From assembly GCF_015624485.1 (NCBI RefSeq), contig NZ_CP061378.1, positions 4,216,001 through 4,280,000 of the forward strand: 64,000 nucleotides of DNA, written 5' to 3'. Each line of letters begins with the position of its first letter. Positions within the stretch are counted from its first letter, which is position 1. The notes beneath the pieces were generated by a model. That model was not told where the DNA came from. It did not search any database and saw nothing but the letters and a program-made list of their open reading frames with translations. This document shows positions 7,365-17,770 of the stretch, piece by piece. This stretch comes from Bradyrhizobium genosp. L. Lineage in GTDB: Bacteria > Pseudomonadota > Alphaproteobacteria > Rhizobiales > Xanthobacteraceae. The position numbers were made by a program, and so were the translations under genes.

Positions 7365-9035
7365 TCAGACCGTCAGCACGTGCACGAGGCAGATCGGCTT
7401 CTTGCCCCATTGCTCGTTCAGGGCGGACCGCACCGCGCGGCGCACCGATTCCGCCAGCGCATCCGGATCGCGCCGGCGCGGCTTCGGCAGGCCTTCGACA
7501 GTCGAGACCACCACGTCGAACACGATGTCGTCGAGTGCTTCGCCTGCTGCATTGTTCTCCGGCATGCCGACGAGTTCAACCTCGGGATCGTCGACCAGCT
7601 CGCCCTGCCCGGTCATCGCGATGGCGACGAAGGCACACCCGGCAAAGCCCATCCGCCGCCGCTCCACCACCGCGCGCGACTTGGAATCCTCCAGGATGGT
7701 TCCGTCCTTGTAGAGCCGGCCCGCCGGCACCTCGCCGATGATGCCGGGCTCGCCGGGACCGAGCTTGACCAGGTCGCCGTTGCGGCAGGTCAAGACCTTC
7801 GGCACGCCGGCGGCACGCGCCAGCTTGGCGTGCTCGGCGAGATGCAGCGCTTCGCCATGCACCGGGATCAAAAGCTGCGGCCGCACCCAGGAGATCATGT
7901 CGCGCAGCTCGTCGCGGCGCGGATGGCCGGAGACATGCACCAGATGCTCGCGGTCGGTGATGATCTCGACGCCCTGCTCGACCAGCCCGTTGATGATGCT
8001 GCCGACCGCCTTCTCGTTGCCGGGAATGGTGCGCGAGGAGAAGATCACGGTGTCGCCCTTGTTCAGCGTCACCTGCGGATGATCGTCATTGGCGATCCGC
8101 GCCAGCGCCGCGCGCGGCTCGCCCTGGCTGCCGGTGCACAGCGCCAGCACCTTGTCAGCGGGGAAATGGCCGTAATATTCGGGGCTGCGGAACTTGTGCG
8201 AGGCGTCGAGATAGCCGCACTCGCGCGCCACCTGCACGACGCGCTCCATGGCGCGGCCGACCACGACGACCTCGCGACCGACGGCGTTGGCAGCGTCCGC
8301 CACCGCCCTGACGCGGGCCACGTTGGAGGCGAAGGTGGTGACGGCGACCCGGCCCTTGGCCGCGCCGACCAGTTTCTTGATGGTGGCGGCAACCTCGGTC
8401 TCCGAGGGCGAACGGCCGTCACGCACCGCATTGGTGGAATCGCCGACCAGCGCCAGCACGCCCTCGTCACCGAGCTGGCGCAGCCGCCGCTCGTCGGTCG
8501 GCAGCCCGATGATCGGGGTCGGATCGATCTTCCAGTCGCCGGTGTGCAGCACCGTGCCGACGTCGGTCTTGATCGCCAGCGCATGCGATTCCGGAATCGA
8601 ATGCGCGACCGGGATGAACTCGACATTGAACGGGCCGATGTCGATCCGGCTGCCCGACTGGATCACGGTGACCGGAATTCGCGGCGGGTTGCGCTCTGCG
8701 GCGCATTTGGCCTCGAACAGCGCGGCGCTGAACGGGGTCGCGTAGATCTTGCAGCCGAGTTTCGGCCAGAGATCGATGATGGCGCCGAAATGGTCCTCAT
8801 GGGCGTGGGTCAGCACCAGGCCCATCAAATTGTTGCGTTCCTTCTCCAGGAAGCGGACATCCGGCATGATCAGGTCGATGCCGGGCAGATGCTCCTCGTC
8901 ACCGAAGGAGACGCCGAGATCGACCGCGAGGAAGGAGCGCTGCTGGCGGTTGCCGAGGCCGTAGATCGACAGGTTCATGCCGATCTCGCCGACGCCGCCG
9001 AGCGGTGCAAAGGTCAATTCATCCGGCCGCGCCAT
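7365..9035 (-). CDS. rnj: Ribonuclease J
   Basis: The 556-residue protein is a metallo-beta-lactamase/beta-CASP nuclease that acts as a 5'-3' exonuclease and endonuclease in RNA decay and rRNA maturation. The zinc site HAHEDH is at residues 77-82, with further ligands in PVAHSIPES and the HTGDWK strand. The beta-CASP and C-terminal domains follow to full family length. I chose ATG 9035, whose A is also the last base of the birA stop (TGATG), so the two genes are translationally coupled. A TTG one codon earlier is possible. In alphaproteobacteria this enzyme coexists with RNase E. Confidence 0.95.
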   Translation of the reverse strand: MARPDELTFAPLGGVGEIGMNLSIYGLGNRQQRSFLAVDLGVSFGDEEHLPGIDLIMPDVRFLEKERNNLMGLVLTHAHEDHFGAIIDLWPKLGCKIYATPFSAALFEAKCAAERNPPRIPVTVIQSGSRIDIGPFNVEFIPVAHSIPESHALAIKTDVGTVLHTGDWKIDPTPIIGLPTDERRLRQLGDEGVLALVGDSTNAVRDGRSPSETEVAATIKKLVGAAKGRVAVTTFASNVARVRAVADAANAVGREVVVVGRAMERVVQVARECGYLDASHKFRSPEYYGHFPADKVLALCTGSQGEPRAALARIANDDHPQVTLNKGDTVIFSSRTIPGNEKAVGSIINGLVEQGVEIITDREHLVHVSGHPRRDELRDMISWVRPQLLIPVHGEALHLAEHAKLARAAGVPKVLTCRNGDLVKLGPGEPGIIGEVPAGRLYKDGTILEDSKSRAVVERRRMGFAGCAFVAIAMTGQGELVDDPEVELVGMPENNAAGEALDDIVFDVVVSTVEGLPKPRRRDPDALAESVRRAVRSALNEQWGKKPICLVHVLTV

Positions 9036-9841
9036 CAAACCGCCCTCGCAGAGGCTGCATTGCCGAAATAGACCTCGCCGGCGGTGACCGGCATGCGGCG
9101 GCCGTCGGCGGTGCGCACGATCAGGCAGCCGGTATCGTCGATGGTGTCGAACGTGCCTTCCAGCAGCGCTGAGCCGGTCTGGACCGCGACCTTTTCGCCG
9201 AGGCCGGCGGCGCGCTCCAGCCAGAGCCGGCGGATCTCGGCAAAGCCGCGGCCATTGTCCCAGATACCGCGGAACTCGACCCAGGCGTCCGACAGCGCGG
9301 CAAACAGCTCCTCCGCCCCGATCTGGACGCCGAGCGCCGCGAGCGAGACGGCCGGCGTCGGCGTGCCCTCAGGCGCGGCCACGACATTGGTGCCGATACC
9401 GACCACCACGGCGAGCCGGTCGCCGACGGTCTCGGCCTCCAGCAGAATGCCGGAGAGCTTCTTGCCGTCGGCCAGCACGTCGTTCGGCCATTTCAACTGA
9501 TAGTTCGGGCTGCCCGGGCCGAGCCGCAGCGCCGCCTCGATCGAGACCTTCTGCAGCGCAGCTTCGAGCGAAAGCCCGGCGGCAAAGCCGAGCGTCGCCG
9601 CAACCGCGGGCTGCACGTCCATGACCTCGAGGATGCTGCACGGGAGATTGCCGCGCGGCGCGACCCAGGCGCGCTGCCGGCGGCCGCGCCCCGCGGTCTG
9701 TTCCACGGTCGCCAACCAGATCGGACCGCGCTCGCCATCGCGGGCGCGCGCAAGCGCCTCAGCGTTGGTCGAGCCGATCCGGTCGAACGCAGCGAGCTGG
9801 TGGCCCGCCGCTATGGCTCGGGGTCCGAGCGTGAAGGTCAT
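9035..9841 (-). CDS. birA: Biotin--[acetyl-CoA-carboxylase] ligase
   Basis: The 268-residue protein activates biotin with ATP and attaches it to carboxyl carrier proteins. Motifs seen are TAGRGRRQRAW, which binds biotinyl-AMP, and KWPNDVL in the active site, followed by the SH3-like C-terminal domain. There is no N-terminal winged helix, so it is the short, non-repressor form. The gene lies just below nuoN, a common alphaproteobacterial order, and its stop overlaps the rnj start by one base. Confidence 0.95.
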   Translation of the reverse strand: MTFTLGPRAIAAGHQLAAFDRIGSTNAEALARARDGERGPIWLATVEQTAGRGRRQRAWVAPRGNLPCSILEVMDVQPAVAATLGFAAGLSLEAALQKVSIEAALRLGPGSPNYQLKWPNDVLADGKKLSGILLEAETVGDRLAVVVGIGTNVVAAPEGTPTPAVSLAALGVQIGAEELFAALSDAWVEFRGIWDNGRGFAEIRRLWLERAAGLGEKVAVQTGSALLEGTFDTIDDTGCLIVRTADGRRMPVTAGEVYFGNAASARAV

Positions 9842-9852
9842 GCGGGAGTTAT

Positions 9853-9902
9853 GCGCATGATCCGCCCCGAAAGCCAGCTTGTCTGGTTTGGAATCATGTG
9901 CG
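9853..9902. repeat. Degenerate GCATGATC-type palindrome
   Basis: The spacer between nuoN and birA is almost filled by an imperfect inverted repeat, CGCATGATC at the left and AATCATGTGCG at the right, with CCCCGAAA-like inner arms. It is a decayed copy of the family at 15058-15104 and 50455-50506. It abuts the nuoN stop codon and, as RNA, could form a hairpin in the nuoN-birA intercistronic region. Confidence 0.6.
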
Positions 9903-11339
9903 TCAGAACAGGGATTTCGCTGCCGCCGAGGCCGCGCTGACCAGCGGTCCCGGATAGGCCCAGTAGAACACGGTGAAGATGCCGGCGACCGCCAGCACGG
10001 TGCGCAGCTCGAAGCGCATCGGGTCGAGCTTGCCGAGCGGCTGGTCGAAATACATCACCTTGACGATCGACAGATAGTAGAACGCGCCCACCACGCTGGT
10101 CAGCACGCCGATCACCGCAAGCGTGAACAGGTTGGCCTTGATCGCGGCGACGAAGACGTACCATTTGCCGAAGAAGCCGGCGAGCGGCGGCACGCCGGCG
10201 AGCGAGAACAACAGCATCGCGAAGAAGAAGGCGAGCAGCGGATTGGTCCGGGACAGGCCGGCGAAATCGGAAATCTGCTCCACGGCCTGGCCGTTGCGCT
10301 TCATGGCGAGGATGATCGAGAAGGTGCCGAGCGTCATCGCGACATAGATCGCGATGTAGACCAGTACGCCCTGCGCGCCCTCGACCGTGCCGGCGGCGAG
10401 CCCAACCAGGGCGAAGCCCATATGGCCGATCGAGGAATAGGCCATCAGCCGCTTGATGTTGCTCTGGCCGATCGCCGCAAACGAGCCCAGCGCCATCGAG
10501 GCGATCGCCACGAACACCAGGATCTGCTGCCATTCGGTGACGATGCCGGGGAATGCGGTCAGCGTCGCCCGGGTGAACACTGCGAGGGCTGCGACCTTCG
10601 GCGCCGAGGCGAAGAACGCCGTCACCGGCGTCGGCGCGCCCTCGTAGACGTCGGGCGTCCACATGTGGAACGGCACCGCCGAGACCTTGAAGCAGAGGCC
10701 GGCGAGCAGGAACACCAGGCCGAACACGATGCCGAGGCTGCCCTTGGTCGCGGCCGCGGCGATACCGGCGAAGGAGACCGTGCCGGTGAAGCCGTAGATC
10801 AGCGAGGCGCCATAGAGCAGCATGCCCGACGACAGCGCGCCGAGCACGAAATATTTCAGGCCGGCTTCGCTGGACTTGGCGTTGTCGCGCTGGCTGGCGG
10901 CGACGACGTAAAGCGCAAGGCTCATCAGCTCGAGGCCGAGATAGAGCGCGATCAAATCGCCGGCCGAGATCAGCACCAGCATGCCGAGCGTCGACAGCAG
11001 CACCAGGATCGAGAACTCGAAGTTGCGGTTCGACGGCTGCGACAGGAATTCGGTCGCCAGGATCAACGTCGCGGCCGAGGCGATCAGGGCCAGGATCTTC
11101 AGGAAGCGGGCGAAGTCGTCGACGATGAAGCTGCCGCCGAAGGTGATGAGCTTGCCGGCCGGCAGCCACGCCTCCAGCACGCCGGTCAGGATCAGCAGGC
11201 AGACCGCGAGCGCGGTGACGAGCCGGGTCGTCCCCTGCCCGCGGAAGGCTCCGATCATCAACAGCACCATCGCACCGACCGCGAGCACCAGCTCCGGCAG
11301 CACCGGCTGCAACTGATAACCTGCACTGGAAAAGCTCAT
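9903..11339 (-). CDS. nuoN: NADH-quinone oxidoreductase subunit N
   Basis: This 478-residue membrane subunit is one of three antiporter-like proton channels of complex I. About 14 transmembrane helices are evident. The conserved segment [20 protein letters not shown], in the middle of the protein, contains the broken helix and channel lysine region. It is the last nuo gene of the operon. A repeat-filled spacer of 106 bases separates it from nuoM, longer than most spacers in this operon. Confidence 0.97.
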   Translation of the reverse strand: MSFSSAGYQLQPVLPELVLAVGAMVLLMIGAFRGQGTTRLVTALAVCLLILTGVLEAWLPAGKLITFGGSFIVDDFARFLKILALIASAATLILATEFLSQPSNRNFEFSILVLLSTLGMLVLISAGDLIALYLGLELMSLALYVVAASQRDNAKSSEAGLKYFVLGALSSGMLLYGASLIYGFTGTVSFAGIAAAATKGSLGIVFGLVFLLAGLCFKVSAVPFHMWTPDVYEGAPTPVTAFFASAPKVAALAVFTRATLTAFPGIVTEWQQILVFVAIASMALGSFAAIGQSNIKRLMAYSSIGHMGFALVGLAAGTVEGAQGVLVYIAIYVAMTLGTFSIILAMKRNGQAVEQISDFAGLSRTNPLLAFFFAMLLFSLAGVPPLAGFFGKWYVFVAAIKANLFTLAVIGVLTSVVGAFYYLSIVKVMYFDQPLGKLDPMRFELRTVLAVAGIFTVFYWAYPGPLVSAASAAAKSLF

Positions 11340-11353
11340 GGCATGGTCCTAAT

Positions 11354-11441
11354 CGAGAACCCCGACTTCGATCGAGGTTCTGGCCTTTTTGTTTGGCGCG
11401 TTTTCTTCATGCGAACCGGGTCCCACTTCGCTTGAAAACGC
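11354..11441. repeat. Bradyrhizobial intergenic repeat between nuoM and nuoN
   Basis: Two nested inverted repeats fill the spacer: GCGTTTTC (11398-11405) with GAAAACGC (11434-11441), and AGAACC (11356-11361) with AGGTTCT (11375-11381). Read on the minus strand, the segment with the sequence AAGCGAAGTGG followed by GGTTCGC is a form I recall as very common between genes of Bradyrhizobium. It lies inside the nuo transcript and could affect RNA stability between nuoM and nuoN. Confidence 0.75.
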
Positions 11442-11445
11442 TATG

Positions 11446-12960
11446 TTAATGGACGACCAGCGCAGCAGCCTTAACGGCTCCCACGGCGGTGTTGTAATTG
11501 TTGACGAGCTGCTGCACCGAGGCGGCCGACATGTCGAGCACCGGCTTCGGATAGACGCCGAACAGGATGGTCAGCACGATCAGCGGGACCAGCGTCACGC
11601 ATTCGCGCAGCGTGAGGTCTTTCATCGACATCAGCGACGGCTTGACCAGCGCGCCGAACACCACCTTGCGGTAGAGCCACAGCGCGTAGCACGCCGACAG
11701 GATCACGCCCGTGGTGGCGAAGAACACCGTCGGCAGCGACACCTTGAAGGTGCCGAGCAGCGTCATGAACTCGCCGATGAATCCGCTCGTGCCGGGCAGA
11801 CCGACATTGGCCATGGTGAAGACCATGAAGGTCAACGCGTAGAACGGCATCCGGTTGACCAGGCCGCCATAGGCGGCGATCTCGCGGGTGTGCATGCGGT
11901 CGTAGACCACGCCGACGCAGAGGAACAGCGCGCCGGAGACGATGCCGTGCGAGATCATCTGGAACATGCCGCCGGCGACGCCCTGCGTCGTCACCGCGAA
12001 GATGCCCATGGTGACGAAGCCCATATGCGCGACCGAGGAGTACGCGATCAGCTTCTTCATGTCCTCCTGCATCAGCGCCACCAGCGAGGTGTAGATGATG
12101 GCGATGACGGACAGCGTGAACACGAACGGCGCGAAGTCATGCGAGGCCAGCGGGAACATCGGCAGCGAGAAACGCAGGAAGCCGTAGCCGCCCATCTTCA
12201 GCAGGATTGCCGCCAGGATCACCGAGCCCGCGGTCGGCGCCTCGACGTGCGCGTCCGGCAGCCAGGTGTGCACCGGCCACATCGGCATCTTCACCGCGAA
12301 CGAGGCGAAGAAGGCGAGCCAGGCCCAGGTCTGCAACGAGCGCGGCACCGCGGTGTGCATTAGCGTCGGAATGTCCGTGGTGCCGGCGTTCCAGTACAGT
12401 GCCATGATGGCGAGCAACATCAGGACCGAGCCGAGGAAGGTGTAGAGGAAGAACTTGAACGAGGCATAGACCCGGCGCGGGCCGCCCCAGACGCCGATGA
12501 TCAGGAACATCGGGATCAGGCCGCCCTCGAAGAACAGATAGAACAGCATGAGATCGAGCGCCGAGAAGGTGCCGACCATCAGCGTTTCCAGGATCAGGAA
12601 CGCCATCATGTATTCGCTGACGCGGCTCGTCACCGACTTCCAGCTCGCGATGATGCAGAGCGGCATGATCGCGGTGGTGAGGACGATCAGCGGCAGCGAG
12701 ATGCCGTCGACACCCATGTGATAGGTGATGCCGGTGGCGAGCCAGGACGCCTTCTCGACGAACTGGAAGTCGCTCGAGGCCGGATCGAATCGCGCGACCA
12801 GGATCAGCGAGATCGCAAAGGTGATCAGCGTGGTCCACAGCGCAATCCAGCGCGCGGTGCGGTTGGCGGCCTCGTCGCCGCCCCTCGCGAGCAGATAGAC
12901 CAGGATCGCGCCGACGGCCGGCAGGAAGGTGGTGACGGAAAGGATCGGCCAGGTGGTCAT
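11446..12960 (-). CDS. nuoM: NADH-quinone oxidoreductase subunit M
   Basis: The 504-residue antiporter-like subunit of complex I has about 14 helices. Its conserved core segment is [20 protein letters not shown], followed by LLKMGGYG. A glutamate in helix 5 and lysine in helix 7 are the expected proton-path residues. The start is directly adjacent to the nuoL stop, with no spacer, which implies coupling. The length is normal. Confidence 0.97.
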   Translation of the reverse strand: MTTWPILSVTTFLPAVGAILVYLLARGGDEAANRTARWIALWTTLITFAISLILVARFDPASSDFQFVEKASWLATGITYHMGVDGISLPLIVLTTAIMPLCIIASWKSVTSRVSEYMMAFLILETLMVGTFSALDLMLFYLFFEGGLIPMFLIIGVWGGPRRVYASFKFFLYTFLGSVLMLLAIMALYWNAGTTDIPTLMHTAVPRSLQTWAWLAFFASFAVKMPMWPVHTWLPDAHVEAPTAGSVILAAILLKMGGYGFLRFSLPMFPLASHDFAPFVFTLSVIAIIYTSLVALMQEDMKKLIAYSSVAHMGFVTMGIFAVTTQGVAGGMFQMISHGIVSGALFLCVGVVYDRMHTREIAAYGGLVNRMPFYALTFMVFTMANVGLPGTSGFIGEFMTLLGTFKVSLPTVFFATTGVILSACYALWLYRKVVFGALVKPSLMSMKDLTLRECVTLVPLIVLTILFGVYPKPVLDMSAASVQQLVNNYNTAVGAVKAAALVVH

Positions 12961-15042
12961 TTACTGGCCTCCAAAGCCGAACATGAACCAGGTGATCAAT
13001 CCGGCAGCCCCGATCAGCATCGCGAAAGCGTAGTGATAGAGGTAGCCGGTCTGTAGCTTGACGACGTTGCGGGTGACGTCGAGCACGCGGGCGGAGACGC
13101 CGTCCGGCCCGAAGCCGTCGATGACGAAGCCGTCGCCCTTCTTCCACAGCGTGTAGCCGATCCACTTCGCGGGTCGCACGAAGATCAGGTCATACAGCTC
13201 GTCGAAGTACCATTTGTTGAGCAGGAACTGGTACAGCATCGGCTGCTGCTCGGCGAGCTCGACCGGCAGATATGGCCGCGCGATGTAGAAGATGTAAGAC
13301 AGGATGAAGCCCAGAACCATCATGATGAACGGCAGCTGCCCCAGCAGGAATGGCATGTGCTCCATATCCTCGAGGATATGAGGGTTCATCTTCACGGACT
13401 CGCGGAAGAATTCCTCGACGCCATGAGGGCTCGCGAACAGCTCCTTGAAGGGGAAGCCCGCGAAAACCGATCCGACCGCAAGGACGCCGATCGGGATCAG
13501 CATCCACATCGGACTCTCGTGCGCCGCCTCGTAGTGCTCTTGATCGTGGGGTTCACCGAAGAACGTCTTCCAGATCAAGCGCCACGAATAGAAGGACGTG
13601 AGACCAGCCGCAGCGACGGTGAGCAGATAAGCATAAGTCGCGATCGGGTTATGCGAAGCATAGGCGGACTCGATGATGGCATCCTTAGAGAAGAAGCCTG
13701 CGAAGCCAGGCACGCCGGTCAGCGCCATCGTACCCACGGCCATCACCGCGAAGGTGTACGGAATCTTGCGCCACAGGCCGCCCATGTTGCGGATGTCCTG
13801 CTCGTGATGCATCGCGTAGATCACCGAGCCGGAGCCCAGGAACAGCAACGCCTTGAAGAAGGCGTGCGTGAACAGGTGGAACATGCCGACCGAATAGGCC
13901 CCCGCCCCCATCGCCACGAACATGTAGCCGAGCTGCGAACAGGTCGAGTAGGCGACGATGCGCTTGATGTCGTTCTGCACCAGGCCGATCGTGGCCGCGA
14001 AGAACGCCGTGGTCGCGCCGAAGAACATCACCACCGCCTGCGCGGTCGGTGACAGCTCGAACAGCGGCGACAACCGCGCGACCATGAAGACGCCGGCGGT
14101 GACCATGGTCGCGGCGTGGATCAGCGCCGACACCGGAGTCGGGCCTTCCATCGCATCCGGCAACCAGGTGTGCAGCAGGAACTGGGCCGACTTGCCCATC
14201 GCGCCCATGAACAGCAGGCAGCAGGTCAGGGTCATCGCGTCGACCGGGTGGCCGAAGAAGTCGATGGTCTTGCCGGTCAGGCCGGGTGCGGCGTGGAAGA
14301 TGGTATCGAAGTCGGTCGAGCCGACCAGCGCGAAGATTGCGAAGATTCCGAGCGCAAAGCCGAAGTCGCCGACACGGTTGACCACGAAGGCCTTGATCGC
14401 CGCCGCGTTCGCGGACGGCTTCTGGTACCAGAACCCGATCAAGAGGTAGCTCGCCAGGCCGACGCCCTCCCAGCCGAAGAACAGCTGCACCAGGTTGTCT
14501 GCGGTCACCAGCATCAGCATCGCGAAGGTGAACAGGCTGAGATAGCCGAAGAAGCGCGGCCGGTTCGGATCCTCGTCCATGTAGCCGATGGAATAGAGGT
14601 GAACGAGCGCGGACACCGTGTTGACCACGACCAGCATCACCGCGGTCAGCGTGTCGACCCGCAGCGTCCAGAACACCTGAAGATCCCCGGACGTGATCCA
14701 GGGCAGCAGCTGGACGCGGGCGTCCTCGTGCATGAAGCCGACATTGACCAGCGTGATCCAGGACAGCGCCGCCGAGACGAACAAGAGCGTCGTCGTGATC
14801 AATTCGGCCGCCCGCGAACCGGCGGCCGGCGGCTCGGAGACGTGGTGATCGTCGTGGCCGTTGTCGTCATGGCCGTCGTGGCCGTGATCGTCGTGCGCAA
14901 CAGCGGCATGGGCGTCGCCATGCGCATCGTCATGGTGATCGACGCTGTCGCCGCTCGGGTTGCGCGCATGCGCGCCCGTGAGCGCAATGATGCCTGCGAG
15001 GATGGCGCCCAGCAGAGGCAGGAAGACGATTGCCTGTATCAT
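12961..15042 (-). CDS. nuoL: NADH-quinone oxidoreductase subunit L, with histidine-rich loop
   Basis: The 693-residue subunit is the distal proton channel of complex I and carries the long lateral helix at its C-terminus. The core motif [20 protein letters not shown] is present. Between helix 1 and helix 2, at residues 32-68, is an insert made almost only of His, Asp, Gly and Ala with 11 histidines (bases 14842-14940). Standard NuoL lacks this, and it makes the protein longer than the usual 615-650 residues. The insert may bind metal ions but does not interrupt a conserved helix. Confidence 0.97.
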   Translation of the reverse strand: MIQAIVFLPLLGAILAGIIALTGAHARNPSGDSVDHHDDAHGDAHAAVAHDDHGHDGHDDNGHDDHHVSEPPAAGSRAAELITTTLLFVSAALSWITLVNVGFMHEDARVQLLPWITSGDLQVFWTLRVDTLTAVMLVVVNTVSALVHLYSIGYMDEDPNRPRFFGYLSLFTFAMLMLVTADNLVQLFFGWEGVGLASYLLIGFWYQKPSANAAAIKAFVVNRVGDFGFALGIFAIFALVGSTDFDTIFHAAPGLTGKTIDFFGHPVDAMTLTCCLLFMGAMGKSAQFLLHTWLPDAMEGPTPVSALIHAATMVTAGVFMVARLSPLFELSPTAQAVVMFFGATTAFFAATIGLVQNDIKRIVAYSTCSQLGYMFVAMGAGAYSVGMFHLFTHAFFKALLFLGSGSVIYAMHHEQDIRNMGGLWRKIPYTFAVMAVGTMALTGVPGFAGFFSKDAIIESAYASHNPIATYAYLLTVAAAGLTSFYSWRLIWKTFFGEPHDQEHYEAAHESPMWMLIPIGVLAVGSVFAGFPFKELFASPHGVEEFFRESVKMNPHILEDMEHMPFLLGQLPFIMMVLGFILSYIFYIARPYLPVELAEQQPMLYQFLLNKWYFDELYDLIFVRPAKWIGYTLWKKGDGFVIDGFGPDGVSARVLDVTRNVVKLQTGYLYHYAFAMLIGAAGLITWFMFGFGGQ

Positions 15043-15057
15043 TTGGCGTTCTCTTTG

Positions 15058-15104
15058 CGCATGATCTTGCCGGAAAACCGGCGTCCACTTTTCCGGATCA
15101 TGCG
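15058..15104. repeat. GCATGATC-type palindrome between nuoK and nuoL
   Basis: Outer arms CGCATGATC (15058-15066) and GATCATGCG (15096-15104) and inner arms CCGGAAAA (15070-15077) and TTTTCCGG (15089-15096) form a strong cruciform or hairpin. The element fills the nuoK-nuoL gap within the operon. The family is widespread in rhizobial genomes; other copies here are at 50455 and 9853. Confidence 0.85.
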
Positions 15105-15106
15105 TC

Positions 15107-15415
15107 CTAGCCCTTCATCAGATTGACGTCTTCAACCGCGATCGAGCCGCGGTTGCGGAAATACGTGACCAGCACGGCAAGCCCGATCGCGGCTTCGGCG
15201 GCTGCGACCGTCAGCACCAGCAGCGCGAACACCTGGCCGACGATGTCGCCGAGGAAGGTCGAGAACGCCACCAGGTTGATGTTGACCGAGAGCAGGATCA
15301 GCTCGATCGACATCAGGATGATGATGATGTTCTTGCGGTTGAGGAAAATGCCGAGGATCCCGAGCGTGAACAGGATCGCGGCGACCGCGAGATAGTGCCC
15401 CAAACCGATCGTCAT
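15107..15415 (-). CDS. nuoK: NADH-quinone oxidoreductase subunit K
   Basis: A 102-residue, three-helix subunit of complex I with the two conserved membrane glutamates, in [11 protein letters not shown] and in [12 protein letters not shown], that belong to the E-channel. ATG 15415 is chosen because it overlaps the nuoJ stop as ATGA and gives the standard length; a GTG three codons upstream would add residues found in no homologue I know. GGAG lies 10-13 bases upstream within the nuoJ end. Confidence 0.96.
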   Translation of the reverse strand: MTIGLGHYLAVAAILFTLGILGIFLNRKNIIIILMSIELILLSVNINLVAFSTFLGDIVGQVFALLVLTVAAAEAAIGLAVLVTYFRNRGSIAVEDVNLMKG

Positions 15416-16050
15416 TTCACCCACTCCGCCGCATCGGCGTCCGAGAGCCCCTGCCCCGACGTCACCTTGCGCAGCGCCATCGCCATCTCGGGCGTGCGCG
15501 CGTTCTGGACATTGATGTTCTGCCGCTTGACGTTGGACTTGTGACGCAAGGTCAGCACGATGGCGCCGATCATCGCGACCAGCAGCACCATGCCGGCGAG
15601 CTGGAAGTAGTGGATGTACTTCGTATACAGCACGAGGCCGAGCGCCTCGGTGTTGCTGACATTGGTGGGGATCGCCGCCGTGATCGTCTTGGTCACGGAC
15701 GGGTTGATCACCCAGGCACCGACCACCAGCAGCAGCTCGAACAGGAAGATGCCGCCGATCACGATGCCGATCGGCAGATACTGGATGAAGCCCTCGCGCA
15801 ACTCGACGAAGTCGACGTCGAGCATCATGATCACGAACAGGAACAGCACCGCGACCGCGCCGACATAGACCACGATCAGCATCATGCCGAGGAACTCGGC
15901 GCCCATCAGGATGAACAGGCCGGAGGCGTTGACGAAGGCCAGGATCAGGAACAGCACGGAGTGCACGGGATTGCGCGAGACAATCACCATCACCGCCGAA
16001 GCCACGCAGATCGCGGCAAACAGATAGAAGAACAGCGCCGGAAGGATCAT
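15412..16050 (-). CDS. nuoJ: NADH-quinone oxidoreductase subunit J
   Basis: The 212-residue membrane subunit has five helices, including the pi-bulge helix around [18 protein letters not shown] that changes shape during the catalytic cycle. A polar C-terminal tail of about 40 residues follows. The start codon and next codons, ATGATCCTTCC, are duplicated 128 bases upstream on the far side of a palindromic element, so this copy of the start seems to have been rebuilt by an insertion. Its present leader is GGGGCTGCTCG rather than the leader attached to nuoI. The stop overlaps the nuoK start by four bases. Confidence 0.97.
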   Translation of the reverse strand: MILPALFFYLFAAICVASAVMVIVSRNPVHSVLFLILAFVNASGLFILMGAEFLGMMLIVVYVGAVAVLFLFVIMMLDVDFVELREGFIQYLPIGIVIGGIFLFELLLVVGAWVINPSVTKTITAAIPTNVSNTEALGLVLYTKYIHYFQLAGMVLLVAMIGAIVLTLRHKSNVKRQNINVQNARTPEMAMALRKVTSGQGLSDADAAEWVK

Positions 16051-16178
16051 CGAGCAGCCCCCGTCATTCCGGGGCGCGGCCGCAGGCTGCGAACCCGGAA
16101 TCCAGAAGTTGTGGCGCGAGATTCCGGGTTCACGCTGCGCGTGCCCCGGAATGACGGCGTGCGACTGGGAAGGATCAT
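16051..16178. mobile_element. Palindromic insertion between nuoI and nuoJ with 11-bp target duplication
   Basis: The core is a nested palindrome, 16061-16157. The outer arms are 15-bp perfect (CCGTCATTCCGGGGC and GCCCCGGAATGACGG). The inner arms are 12-bp perfect (GAACCCGGAATC and GATTCCGGGTTC). It is flanked by direct repeats GGAAGGATCAT at 16040-16050 and 16168-16178. On the coding strand these are ATGATCCTTCC, the nuoJ start. The simplest reading is insertion of a non-autonomous mobile element at the start of nuoJ with an 11-bp duplication. No transposase is in the element. Confidence 0.7.
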
Positions 16179-16187
16179 GCCCTCACC

Positions 16188-16682
16188 TCACCGGTACGGC
16201 GCGTCGAGCGCGATCGACTTAGCGAGATCGCGCTCCCAGCGGTCGCCATTGGCGAGCAGCTTGGCCTTGTCATAGTACAGCTCCTCGCGGGTCTCGGTCG
16301 CGAACTCGAAGTTCGGTCCCTCGACGATGGCGTCGACCGGGCAGGCCTCCTGGCACAGGCCGCAATAGATGCACTTCACCATGTCGATGTCGTAGCGCAC
16401 CGTGCGGCGGGTGCCATCGTTGCGGCGCGGGCCGGCCTCGATCGTGATCGCCTGCGCCGGGCAGATCGCCTCGCACAGCTTGCAGGCGATGCAGCGCTCC
16501 TCGCCGTTCGGGTAGCGGCGCAGCGCATGCTCGCCGCGGAAGCGCGGCGAGATCGGGCCCTTCTCGAAGGGATAGTTCAGCGTCGGCTTCGGCTTGAAGA
16601 AATAGCGCATGGCGAGGACGAACGCCGAGACGAATTCAGAGAGCAGAAGCGAGCGGGCTGTTGCGTTGACGTTGACACTCAT
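16188..16682 (-). CDS. nuoI: NADH-quinone oxidoreductase subunit I
   Basis: The 164-residue peripheral subunit carries clusters N6a and N6b in two ferredoxin motifs, [12 protein letters not shown] and [12 protein letters not shown], that pass electrons to NuoB. The N-terminal amphipathic stretch anchors it to the membrane arm. The start ATG 16682 follows the nuoH stop by seven bases with GAGG in between; a longer frame upstream overlaps nuoH and is not used. Confidence 0.97.
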   Translation of the reverse strand: MSVNVNATARSLLLSEFVSAFVLAMRYFFKPKPTLNYPFEKGPISPRFRGEHALRRYPNGEERCIACKLCEAICPAQAITIEAGPRRNDGTRRTVRYDIDMVKCIYCGLCQEACPVDAIVEGPNFEFATETREELYYDKAKLLANGDRWERDLAKSIALDAPYR

Positions 16683-16689
16683 GACGGCC

Positions 16690-17760
16690 TCACTTCGGCG
16701 CGATGCCGGCGAATTGCAGCACGCCGGCCACAATCACCACCATCGCCAGCGACAGCGGCAGGAACACCTTCCAGCCGAGCCGCATCAGTTGATCGTAGCG
16801 GTAGCGCGGCACGATCGCCTTCGCCATCGCGAACATGAAGAACATGAAGAAGACTTTCAGCGCGAACCAGATGATGCCCGGGATCCAGGTGAAAGGCGGC
16901 AGGTTCACCGGCGGCAGCCAGCCGCCCAGGAACAGGATCGACGCCAGCGCGCACATCGTGGTGATCGCGACATACTCGCCGAGCATGAACAACAGATACG
17001 GCGTCGAGCCGTATTCGGTCATGAAGCCCGCCACGAGCTCGGATTCCGCTTCCACCAGGTCGAACGGCGGACGGTTGGTCTCAGCCAGCGCCGAGACGTA
17101 GAATACCACGAACATCGGGAACAGCGGCCACACATACCAGTTCAGGATGGTGAGCTGCGGCAGGCCGATCAGGCTGCCGAGCCCACGGGTGTTCTGCGCC
17201 TCCACCACGGCCGACAGGTTCAGCGAGCCTGCGCAGAGCAGCACGGTGATGATCACGAACCCGATCGAGACTTCATAGGACACCATCTGCGCCGCCGAGC
17301 GCAGCGCGGCCAGGAACGGATATTTCGAGTTCGACGACCAGCCGGCCATGATGACGCCGTAGACCGACAGCGACGAGATCGCGAAGATGTAGAGCACGCC
17401 GACATTGATGTCCGAGATCACCCAGCCGAGATTCATCGGGATCACGGCCCAGGCGGCCAGCGCCAGCACGCAGGAGACCAGCGGCGCCAGCAGGAACACG
17501 CCCTTGTTGGCGCTGTCGGGGATGATCGGCTCCTTCAGCACGAACTTCAGCAGGTCGGCGAAGGATTGCAGCAGGCCGAACGGCCCGACCACATTGGGGC
17601 CACGGCGGATCTGCACCGCCGCCCAGATCTTGCGGTCGGCGAGCAGGATATAGGCGATCGCGATCAGGAGCGCGACGAGCAGCAACAGGCTCTCCGCGAC
17701 CATGATGATCGCGGGCCAGAGGAAGCCGGTCCAGAACGAGCTTGCGAAGAAATCAGCCAT
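16690..17760 (-). CDS. nuoH: NADH-quinone oxidoreductase subunit H
   Basis: The 356-residue membrane subunit has eight helices and forms the quinone-chamber floor with NuoB and NuoD. Conserved loops are seen, including [14 protein letters not shown] and [20 protein letters not shown], the latter with the acidic residues that link the quinone site to the proton path. The length is slightly above the E. coli 325 residues and normal for alphaproteobacteria. The nuoG stop lies 10 bases upstream. Confidence 0.97.
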   Translation of the reverse strand: MADFFASSFWTGFLWPAIIMVAESLLLLVALLIAIAYILLADRKIWAAVQIRRGPNVVGPFGLLQSFADLLKFVLKEPIIPDSANKGVFLLAPLVSCVLALAAWAVIPMNLGWVISDINVGVLYIFAISSLSVYGVIMAGWSSNSKYPFLAALRSAAQMVSYEVSIGFVIITVLLCAGSLNLSAVVEAQNTRGLGSLIGLPQLTILNWYVWPLFPMFVVFYVSALAETNRPPFDLVEAESELVAGFMTEYGSTPYLLFMLGEYVAITTMCALASILFLGGWLPPVNLPPFTWIPGIIWFALKVFFMFFMFAMAKAIVPRYRYDQLMRLGWKVFLPLSLAMVVIVAGVLQFAGIAPK

Positions 17761-17770
17761 CAGGTCACGC

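Noticed and set aside
9879-11435. A 518-codon open frame antisense to nuoN
   Set aside because: Its composition is dominated by Gly, Arg, His, Gln and Asp with no motif, and it lies fully opposite a certain gene.
14842-14940. The His/Asp-rich DNA in nuoL as a frameshift or sequencing artefact
   Set aside because: The frame stays open and rejoins a normal NuoL helix without a shift, so it reads as a true in-frame insert.
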